Positions 56,901-64,000 of a stretch of DNA of 64,000 nt are shown in pieces. Under the pieces are notes generated by a model. The model saw only the letters and a program-made list of their open reading frames with translations. It did no database searches and was not told the origin of the DNA. The stretch's first letter is position 1. Each line of letters begins with the position of its first letter. This stretch comes from Antedon mediterranea (taxonomy: Eukaryota > Echinodermata > Crinoidea > Comatulida > Antedonidae). The position numbers and the translations under genes are program-made. Where the stretch lies: contig NC_092673.1 in the NCBI RefSeq assembly GCF_964355755.1, forward strand, positions 17,181,001 through 17,245,000, read 5' to 3'.

Positions 56901-59900
56901 CTCAAGTTAGTGTTTACCAACCGACCGACATAGTGAGTTGTAGAGTGGCGTTGCACGTGACTAAAAATCTAATTTTCTTGTTAAATCCCATTTTTTGTTT
57001 CCACAATGAATGAATTTTCTTCACATACTTTTAAGCCAGCTTAAGAATACTATTTCTCTGTATGTAAAATTAAGCATCATACATAATGTATTTTACCTTG
57101 GCTCCTACAATTGTATTATCTTACGACTTACTTCCCATGCAAATAGGCACAAAATATTAAGTAATATTTGAGCATAAACGCTTAAATAATTTTAAAAGTT
57201 GTTATAAATTAATGAGCTCAGTAGAGTACTTACACACAGAATAATAGAATATTGCATTCATATTTTGTTTCTTTTTCTTCCCAACTTTTTGTTACTTTTT
57301 TCTGGGAGCCTAGGCTTAAAGTTTTATACTTTTAAGGTTTCCTTCCACACATACTATGTTTTATTAATTATTATCTTACATGTTTATATAATTATTATTT
57401 TATGTATTTTTAATATGTGTGGAGAATATTTATTCAATATCTATTGAATATTGCATAAACAAATTGAATTTAATTGCAAATATTTATCCTTGGCTTGGTG
57501 TAGGCCTACTATAAAAGGTTGAGAATACAGAACCAAAACTGATAGTAATGTATGACAAAGTGAACAAACTTTTATAGAAGGAACTTTCTTAGCCAATACA
57601 TACAAGATTAAACCATTAGGTAAGAGTTAAAAATCTATTTCAAAGACCCATTCCCTACAATTTTCGAGGTTTTGTAAAAATAATGCAATATTACTTTAAA
57701 AACATTAAACCAGGTTATTCCTTGTCTAAGATGTACGTTTTATGGTAATTTATGATAAAATGAGAGAAACAATGTACTCGCAGTTTATTTATTATTATAT
57801 AGTTTATTAAAATCATTAATAAACTTATATTATATATTTGATACTTTCTGATCGTACCAGACGTAGCGATAGCCAGTGGAACAAAGCAAATCGTTAACTT
57901 GTTTAGCCCAACAATGTTCATTTTTATTAGTTTTTCTTAGTTGAAACGTGTAACATTTAAAAGGAAATCTATTTTTATCCATTTCAGTGATTTGTAACCA
58001 ATAACGAATAATAGAAATAAAGCAATCAATGTTTAAGCGTAGTCTGCTTAATTCTGATCTAACAGCCACGCTGGGTGCGCTGTTTCCAATGCCTAAAATA
58101 AATCTTGAAAAACGTGTCTGTAAATGATCAATTGGTGATAAATTCGAAAAGCCCCATGTCTCACTCCCGTAAATTAAAATTGGTAAAACTTTGTCAAAAA
58201 TGTGTTTCCATATATTCTCTGGTAGGTATTTTGTTTTGCTATTAATTGATTGTTAGTACGTACGTTATTTGCTTTTTGAAAATTGTTTTCAATTGTGTTA
58301 TTCCACTTACCATTTGAATTGAAAACCACTTCCAAGTAAGTATACGATTTAACAACTTCCATTTTAATGTTTATGTAATACTGTACCATTTTTCATATTT
58401 TCTTAATTTTTCACCTTTTTTAAATACCACTATTTTTTATTTGTTTACATTTACACTAAGACCCCATGTGTCACAAAATATTTCCAATATAATTATTAAA
58501 TTTTGTAAGCCTTTACTGTGTCTGCGAATAGTAATAAATCAGCAGCATATAGCAGATGGTTTATAAAGCAATCCCCGAATGGTATTTTTTCGTTATTTTG
58601 ATTTAGCTAGTAATTCATAAATATATTAAATAGAGATAATGGCAGGGGTGACCCTTGTTGTATTCCAATTGAACATTCAAATAGGAGCGTTAATGAGTTT
58701 CTTATTTTTACATGCGCTAATAATTGGAAACTAAATAATAATATATATGACGTCATATATATTATTATTTACGCCTATTCTTAATTTTAATAATAGAAAA
58801 TTATGATTTATACTGTCAAGTGTACGTTTTAGATCAACGAAGCCACTAAATATTCTACCCCTTTTTTTACGTAGATATTTTTGAATTATGCTGTTAAGAA
58901 TGAAAATATTATCTAATGTGCGGAATCCCTTGCGAAAACCCGATTGTTCTTATTAAATAATGTTATTGTTTTCAGTATGGTTAGTTATTCTAGTGTTAAG
59001 GATGTTTAAAAATATTTTGCCAAGAATTGGAATTAGAGACATGCCCCTATATATATATACTGGGCTAGGCTTACCAAATATTTATTTTGTTTTCAAATTT
59101 AGCGCCAGCTGAACCGTTGCTTCAATAGGCTAAAATAGTCCTTGGCTGTACTGCTAATAACTAATTGTACTGTATATTCATTACATTGGTGGTGGGGGGA
59201 GGGGCGGTGTTCTTCTAAACACCAAGCCCTTTAAAGTATAACTAATCTCTACCAAGTGTATAAAGTGTATGTTTTACAAATATTTATATTATACAAACAT
59301 TTAGAGTTTTTAATCAATTATGCAAGCAAGCAAGTATGACACATTGTACATTCTAGGCTGATGTTTAAATTTTTTATTTTTTAACAATTAATATTTACAA
59401 AAGTGTAGCGTACACACATAATGGGGAACTAACGACTGGGGACAGTGGGCACGTTTTCTGAGCGTGTTTTAGTAGGACCAGAAAAGCGCCCTTATTGTAA
59501 GTCTTTAAAGGTGCAATTCCAGGTCTATCTATATTGACAAAATTGTTTGACATCAGCCTAAACCATGGTTGGGCTCGAGTTATCTTTATTGTGTTTTGAC
59601 AAACAGGTATAAAAACAAAATTGATTTCTGGTCATAAAACAGAATATAAATAAAAACATTCAAAAAGTTCAAAGCATATTGAAAACTTACAATAGATGTT
59701 TTTAATCGCATTTCCTACTGCCTCATTCTGAATCATACCAGTTATTCATTTCAGGATTACTATATTTGCACTTTACCCATTGAAACCATGCTAATCAACC
59801 ATATGTTGCTATAATTTCAACGATTTAGATTCAGGATCGCTGTCAAAAAATGTTGCATTTACGTCTATATGTTTGGATGAGTTTGAGTTCCACAATTTTT

Positions 59901-62900
59901 TTTGGACATAATTTAAATTAATAACTGTAGTTGTTAACTGTATACATTGTAGTTAAAAATATACATTATTATTTATTATAGTATATTCAGAATGAATGAT
60001 TGCTTATACACAATCACCCACAAGTGTTTGTAAGGCTTTGTATCACACAGAGCCTTTATATATAACCTTATACCATTGAAAAAAAAAGACTTTTAATATA
60101 GTGTTTTTTATGAAAATATATAATATGTAATATTTTTGTTTTGTGCATTTTTTTAGATTTACCAAGTACTACTGTTGAGCAATTTCAAACACAATTTCAG
60201 AAACAGACAAGTGACGAACAGAAAACAAAACTTCTTAAGCCAGAGAGTGGTGAGTTTAAGAATAAGACCTGCTGTATGTTTTATGATTGTATCTATATAT
60301 AATTTAACAGAATTGTGATTAAAATGGGATTTCAGTAAAGAGAGAATTAGATGCTAATGTTATTTAAAAAATCATTTCTGAGCGGTACTGTAAAAAGGCG
60401 AAAAAGTGTGCAACTGATAACAAATAACAAATGGAGAGATTTTATTTATCATAAATAAAACAATTGATTGTTTCCATTTAAAATACTGTAATAATGGAAT
60501 GAAGCTAGTTTGCAGATTTATGTGGCATGCTTGCTTGATTTTTGCTTGATTGTTGATTTTTAGGTTATATGCATTATCATGCGATCACGCGATGTACGCG
60601 CGATTTAACGAAATCACGTTTGTAATCATATCTTCACAAGCATGAATCACTTTTAAACAAAATTTTAAAAATAATATAGATCGTCAGAATGCTCGGGAAC
60701 ACGTATTTTTTATTTCATTTTCTTGAAGTGTACAGTATGTATAATATGTATGATTTGTTATGAAATTAAGAGAACAAAAGTTGATAAAGTCATCATTAAT
60801 TGCATTTTAAATTTAAAAAAATTTATTTCGACAATCAAAAAATTATGACATTTTCTTAGGCCGAAATAACAAACGTTCTTCTTTCAAAATAAAAGTTCAT
60901 ATATTAAAGTTAAAACTATATAGTTTGACAGTGCATCGTTTTTTAACATTTTTAAAGATGCATCATAGTAAAACATTATAATTCATTGCGGTATGTAATA
61001 ATCTATCTGCGCCAAAGTGGTTACTGCATAGCAAATACATGGAGGAATCTTTCTACAACTTTTAGTCAGTTGTGTATGGCTCGGTGGTCTGTGCTCGTGT
61101 CTATGGCATTTAAGGTACCGAGATCGAGTCTCACATTGGGAAAGGAAATAAGATTTTTTTTTATTATCCATATTGTTTGTTCAATTTTATTTTTTAGTGT
61201 ATAGATTATACACATAATTTATAATGAAATCTAGATAAAAAGTAAGTAATGTCTTTATTATTATGTAACAATGTGGTTTATGACATTATACGCAGAGGGA
61301 TCTTTGATCGGATGGTGATACCGGCTATTGTATTCGCGTTAGCAAGATCCTATATTATAAATAATTAAAGATTCTGAGAAAATCAATCAATCAATATATC
61401 TTTTAAAAATCAATTATCTTTATTTAAATCAATGCATATAACCTATAATTCGTCATAGTGACGAATTAAATTCTAGTTTTTTTTTTACTTTATTTACTCC
61501 AGATGTTGAAAAAATCTATTAAAATCTTGATTCAATTTTCAGATATTGCTGCACGTGAATTAGATTTTCAGAAAGCATACAATGAAGCCTTGAAAGATGG
61601 ATCCGTCCCAGTCAATCTTGGAATGCTTAAAGTGATTGGGCAAGAAGGAGTTGGTAAAACATGCCTCATAAATGCGTGTCTTGGAAAAGAGTAAGTAGTA
61701 GTAGTAGGACAATGAAATGAACATTACAAAATATTTGTGAGTCAACTAAGAATTACAAACCAGCCAACTTTATTGATTTGTTTTTGATAAACTACCACTT
61801 TTTAAATATTGCAGTGATAGATAACAATAGTTGAATAAAAACGTCTATAAATATATAAATTGGTTTCTACAATTATCATAAAACCATCAAATTTTCTATA
61901 GAATATAGAATTTGCTTTTAGGCTTGTATTTAAAAAAAAGATCATTCGAATGGTCGGATAACTTGACTTCCTAAATGTATAATTAATGAATATATTAAAA
62001 TGGTTTTGAAGTAAAAGGAGAAAAGTGCATTTTTTACAGTACCTGTACTTAAAATGACTGAAGTTCATTGTTGGTTTCAAATATTTTTGCCAGATTTGAG
62101 GAAAAGCATGTAGTTACAGATGGCATAGCGGTGATAAGAACAGCAAGCACAACATGGACAGAGGCTAAAGCTGATAGTGGTAAACATGAATACAAATTAG
62201 CATATTACTCTTCCCATCATCATACGTTATGTAACCATATTTATCAATAATTATTATCATAGACACAAACAAGTCCACAATGAAATGGAGACATAGAATG
62301 GAATTCAATAAATGTATACAACCGTAGTATGGATTCAACAGTCATATTTTCACATACATTACAATTGTTACTCTATGATCCCTTTATAAGGCACAAGTTA
62401 CTGTATGTTACATTCTTTGATGATGTACTGTAATTGTAATTTTACTTCGACAGTAGTAAAATATCCAAAGTATAGTCACATATGAACGTATGTGCTGAAA
62501 TAATATGTACACACTTTCTCTTTCTCTACAGGTGATCCTTCAAAACAGTATACAAAAATGGTCACTGACAAATTGAGAGCAAAGGAAACTGTAAACGTAT
62601 GTCAATAATAATGAATAAAGTAGCACCTACAGGACTATTGCAAACCAGTCACTTAGGCTTTCTTTCTAAATGAATCAATGATGCATTATGAGTGGCTATT
62701 TCATTTTTTTTGCTTCAATCCTTTTAAATTTACTCTAAAAATTAATTTGGTTTTGCTTTTGAGAGTAAATAATATTAGTTTTCTCTTATATTAAATTTTA
62801 AACAATACTGTATTTCACTTTGAATAACATTTATTTCTTTTTTCTATCCATTTATTGCTTTTGTTTTATGTGTTAGATTGACATGAAACCACCTGTAGAT

Positions 62901-64000
62901 GATGATGATGATGATGAGGATGGAATTGTTGTTGACTACAATAACCATGGCAACAATGATGGTATGTAACTTTCCATTAAATTCTAATTATTCTTACATT
63001 TTTGTAGTAAAAGCACTAATAAATAAGTTGAAATTATCAGTTTGCAATTTCTGTCATATTAAACATCTATTGTCCCCAAAAAACATGAAAAATAAAGATT
63101 ATTAAAATCAGACTTTGAATAGATTATTTTGTAGTCAATCACTTCTGTAGAAAAAAAGGAAACACATACAAAATAACAAAAAATAAATGGTTAAATTCAA
63201 GCAAAAACCCATTGGCTGGCAGTCAATTTGACTATTTTTTGCTTAAAATTACAGTTTTTTAGGTAAATACATTTTTTCTCAATCCAATTTTTGGTCAAAG
63301 TGGATAACTATTAGATGACATTAAAATTGCATATTTTTCAAGGGGACATATTTAAGTTCATAGTTATTTAAAATAATATTAGATTATAAGATTATTAAAA
63401 TTAGATTTTCCTATTTAATGTAACTAAAGAAGTATAAAATTATGTTATCAGATTTATCTATCTGTGTAACAATTATGGTGACGGTAATTTAGAGAAAACA
63501 TGGCAGCGGCCATCCCACTCCTAGACAGTCCAAAGACGCTGTACATGCAGGCTTGATGGGCATGTTTCTTAGTTAGCAAAGTTAAACAAAGATGAACTAA
63601 AACACCTAATTAAAACCTTAGGAGGGGCTTACAAAGATGCTTATTTTTTTGTATGAATCTAGAAGAATCAAAGTGAATTCACAGTCTACACCTACTATAT
63701 AATATACATAAATATATACTGGGCTTATACAAATGTGCAGATTAATAGTTTGTACATATTAAAGTATCCTTTCATATCTACCATCCCCTTTCACTTACCT
63801 TCCCGGTGCGAAAGCTCATATGATGATAATGAAGACAACTATACTCATAGTAACTTTTTAACTGACTGATTAAATATGATGAATTAAAATTTTTGAAATA
63901 AAATTATGCTTGTTACGCCGTTTGTGGAATGACCACAAAATTTGTTTCCACTACAGGTACTGATACAGCTACTCAAGCTGTTCCATTTGATACAGATCAA
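50906..64000 (+). CDS. Ankyrin-repeat / Roc GTPase gene, 3' end beyond the window
   Basis: Predicted exons: 50906-50913, 51304-51397, 52226-52333, 52553-52660, 52880-52990, 53210-53317, 53537-53641, 53861-53968, 54715-54799, 60157-60249, 61543-61690, 62094-62179, 62532-62596, 62877-62961 and 63957 onward. All introns are GT-AG and all phases join, giving 452 residues so far. The N-terminal helix pair MERKHLVEALSRNDLKT caps seven ankyrin repeats; a polar linker follows; then a Roc-like GTPase with P-loop GQEGVGKT and switch-I-like VVTDGI, and an acidic loop. Proteins with ankyrin repeats before a Roc/Miro-type GTPase are common in deuterostome invertebrates as large families, usually continuing with COR or death-fold domains, which would lie right of the window. 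The start was chosen because only this ATG joins exon 2 in frame. Ligand and pathway are unknown. Confidence 0.8.
51304..51397 (+). CDS. Exon 2: N-terminal ankyrin cap
   Basis: Acceptor 'ttttaacag', donor 'gtataa'. Enters with one base of a codon, leaves in phase 0. Encodes KHLVEALSRNDLKTIKQICK and a following PDLLKSINE, an ankyrin-type helix pair leading into the first β-turn. The duplicate is 32416-32509. Confidence 0.8.
51536..52016 (+). repeat. 71-bp tandem array in intron 2, 7 units
   Basis: Same unit as the 16-unit array at 32651-33787, ending directly at the left edge of the ankyrin-unit array. Confidence 0.94.
52226..52333 (+). CDS. Ankyrin exon 1 of the array
   Basis: 36 codons, YGDTPLHSYLVIGY at the start. 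Distinct residues: Y1, V11, I12, E28 and L31, where most other copies have D/N, W, S/G, G and V. Confidence 0.85.
52553..52660 (+). CDS. Ankyrin exon 2 of the array
   Basis: 36 codons, starting NGDTLLHSYLWSGY. The usual TPLH is TLLH here; residues 28-29 are G-T. Confidence 0.85.
52880..52990 (+). CDS. Ankyrin exon 3 of the array
   Basis: 37 codons, starting DGDTPLHIYLWSGYTT. One extra codon (a repeated ACA) in the loop between the two helices; I8 replaces S8. Confidence 0.85.
53210..53317 (+). CDS. Ankyrin exon 4 of the array
   Basis: 36 codons, starting NGNTPLHSYLGSVY. Distinct residues N3, G11, V13 and N17; the glycine at position 13 that normally ends the first helix is lost. Confidence 0.85.
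53537..53641 (+). CDS. Ankyrin exon 5 of the array
   Basis: 35 codons, starting DGDTPLHSYLVHGYAI. One codon shorter in the inter-helix loop, with H12 and G in place of C23. Confidence 0.85.
53861..53968 (+). CDS. Ankyrin exon 6 of the array
   Basis: 36 codons, starting DGDTPLHSYLWGGY; closest to exon 2 of the array. Confidence 0.85.
54131..54174 (+). pseudogene. Broken seventh ankyrin exon
   Basis: The acceptor and the first dozen codons (DGDTPLHIYLRS) are kept, then the sequence leaves the unit and reaches TAG at 54172-54174 with no donor at the expected place. The preceding intron has also lost about 57 bp. Splicing from exon 6 must skip it to reach 54715. Confidence 0.75.
54185..54714. 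other. Intron sequence with (TC)n microsatellite
   Basis: (TC)n at 54374-54391. No exon-like segment seen between the broken ankyrin exon and 54715. Confidence 0.5.
54715..54799 (+). CDS. Last ankyrin repeat exon
   Basis: 85 bp, acceptor 'tttttaatag', donor 'gtaagt'. Encodes DGNTPVSVLESNRRIGDQRK then TEILNFFK, a diverged closing repeat. It leaves in phase 1, so the array of phase-0 exons ends here. Clearly not part of the homogenised array. Confidence 0.8.
55460..56810. mobile_element. Non-autonomous TIR element in the intron, TA duplication
   Basis: Ends start CCGTAGTTCCCCGGGTATAA on the left and, inverted, CCGTAGTTCCTCGGGTATCC on the right, with TA on both sides (55458-55459 and 56811-56812). 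'gggtataatcccacc'-type words are repeated near both ends. 1351 bp, no transposase. TA duplication suggests Tc1/mariner-pogo mobilisation. The interior 56040-56560 is related to 28040-28450. Confidence 0.8.
56811..57829. other. Intron sequence, nothing recognised
   Basis: AT-rich. Short frames on both strands have low-complexity translations. No exon-like segment was found. Confidence 0.45.
57830..59100 (-). pseudogene. Degenerate LINE reverse transcriptase
   Basis: On the - strand, in order from 59100 downward: YRGMSLIPILGKIFLNILN, then EQSGFRKGFRTLDNIFILN, FVDLKRTLDSINH (from an FVDFKKAFDSINH-type motif), IGIQQGSPLPLSLFNIF and YAADLLLFADT, then a C-terminal part. The order is that of a LINE RT palm, but stops, a palindromic insertion and altered catalytic residues (YAAD for YADD) show long decay. 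It lies antisense within the large intron of the ankyrin-Roc gene. Confidence 0.75.
58733..58770. repeat. 38-bp perfect palindrome centred on GACGTC
   Basis: aaataataatatatatgac followed by its exact complement. It sits inside the LINE relic, between the conserved FVDLK and QQGSPL segments, so it was inserted or grew there after the LINE arrived. Confidence 0.9.
59101..60156. other. Intron sequence, nothing recognised
   Basis: AT-rich, with a G-rich patch near 59189-59205. No exon or repeat border could be defined. Confidence 0.45.
60157..60249 (+). CDS. Linker exon between ankyrin and Roc regions
   Basis: 93 bp, acceptor 'cattttttttag', donor 'gtgagt'; enters with two bases, leaves in phase 1. 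Polar and Gln/Lys-rich (VEQFQTQFQKQTSDEQKTK), probably helical. Confidence 0.75.
61072..61145 (+). repeat. tRNA-like SINE head or tRNA pseudogene
   Basis: A-box-like TGGCTCGGTGG at 61077-61087 and B-box-like GATCGAGTC at 61122-61130, with spacing typical of Pol III internal promoters, followed by a T run. It does not fold convincingly as an intact tRNA and has no clear anticodon arm. Confidence 0.4.
61446..61468. repeat. Short hairpin shared with 12525-12546
   Basis: 'taattcgtcatagtgacgaatta' type inverted repeat with shared flank 'aattctagttt' (the complement of the flank at 12515-12524), the edge of a dispersed repeat family. Confidence 0.6.
61543..61690 (+). CDS. Roc GTPase exon with P-loop
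   Basis: 148 bp, acceptor 'ttcaattttcag', donor 'gtaagt'. Encodes an amphipathic lead-in (RELDFQKAYNEALKDGSVPV) then LKVIGQEGVGKTCLINACLG with Walker A G-x4-G-K-T. The hydrophobic strand directly before the loop and 'CLINACLGKE' after it are typical of Roc/Ras-like folds rather than NACHT domains. Leaves in phase 2. Confidence 0.85.
62094..62179 (+). CDS. Roc GTPase exon with switch I
   Basis: 86 bp, acceptor 'atatttttgccag'. FEEKHVVTDGIAVIRTAST then TWTEAKAD: the conserved T in VTDGI is placed as the switch-I threonine of Roc domains. Confidence 0.82.
62532..62596 (+). CDS. Roc insert exon
   Basis: 65 bp, acceptor 'ctttctctacag', donor 'gtatgt'. Encodes DPSKQYTKMVTDKLRAKETV, a charged helix; phase 0 on leaving. 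Confidence 0.72.
62877..62961 (+). CDS. Acidic-loop exon
   Basis: 85 bp, acceptor 'ttatgtgttag', donor 'gtatgt'. Contains a run of Asp (VDDDDDDEDGIVVDYNNHGN) made by (GAT)n, likely a flexible loop variable in length between alleles. Confidence 0.75.
62970..63950. other. Intron sequence, nothing recognised
   Basis: AT-rich; no exon-like segment or repeat border identified. Confidence 0.5.
63957..64000 (+). CDS. Exon cut by the window edge
   Basis: Acceptor 'tttccactacag', then GT as the second and third bases of a codon, in phase with 62961. Reads TDTATQAVPFDTDQ and continues beyond the window. Confidence 0.7.

Noticed and set aside
61072-61145. Functional tRNA gene
   Set aside because: A- and B-box-like words are present but I could not pair an acceptor stem or define an anticodon; a SINE head or pseudogene is more likely.
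61543-62179. NACHT or AAA ATPase domain
   Set aside because: The P-loop follows a short strand and is followed by VTDGI at Ras/Roc spacing; no Walker B 'DDxDE' pattern of NACHT proteins was seen.

Overview
The window is animal (metazoan) nuclear DNA: AT-rich, repeat-dense, with GT-AG introns, no operons and no dense coding. Three things suggest an invertebrate deuterostome, most likely an echinoderm or other ambulacrarian: a Gmr1-type Ty3/gypsy element (a group known from deuterostomes), abundant AGGCCTAGGC-type sequence, and an ankyrin-Roc GTPase gene. The species assignment is inference.

The main host gene starts near 50.9 kb on the + strand and runs off the right edge. It encodes ankyrin repeats followed by a Roc-type GTPase P-loop. 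Its exons join in a consistent reading phase through 13 predicted exons (452 residues to the edge). Six consecutive exons (52.2-54.0 kb) each encode one ankyrin repeat and lie on a ~327-bp tandem unit. In this array the exons differ more between copies than the introns that separate them, which is the most interesting biological signal here.

Much of the rest is explained by one large, ordered direct duplication. Block 1 (about 4.4-27.5 kb plus 30.7-35.4 kb) and block 2 (about 37.2-40.5 kb plus 48.6-52.2 kb) carry the same markers in the same order: a 60-bp satellite, a 30-bp minisatellite, a hAT element, a 31-bp minisatellite, exons 1-2 of the ankyrin gene, a 71-bp intronic array and the ankyrin-unit intron. 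Block 1 is the one expanded by insertions, and block 2 supplies empty sites that define those insertions to the base: a 1.2-kb hAT element (4728-5955), a 1.3-kb TIR element with a TAA duplication (6161-7492), and a foldback-like element with minisatellite-bearing TIRs (9199-24602).

The foldback-like element was itself hit by an element with pogo/Tigger-like ends (11106-24193). Between those ends lie a LINE 3' fragment, a ~355-bp repeat, an unidentified degenerate intronless gene (14404-15475), a second copy of the window's first 1.9 kb, and a very young, complete Gmr1-like LTR retrotransposon (17553-23524). That retrotransposon has visually identical 447-bp LTRs, a 5-bp TSD and one intact 1495-codon gag-pol whose integrase precedes reverse transcriptase/RNase H.

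Non-LTR elements also occur: a LINE of the jockey/CR1 superfamily at 40.93-46.13 kb (ORF1 tail and damaged ORF2, with a nested MITE inside a nested element), a 480-codon RT ORF on the - strand at 35.7-37.1 kb, and older relics at 2.8, 11.7 and 57.8-59.1 kb. Three small isolated coding pieces that I could not assign are reported at 1.93, 27.8 and 29.5 kb. No rRNA, intact tRNA or CRISPR array was seen.
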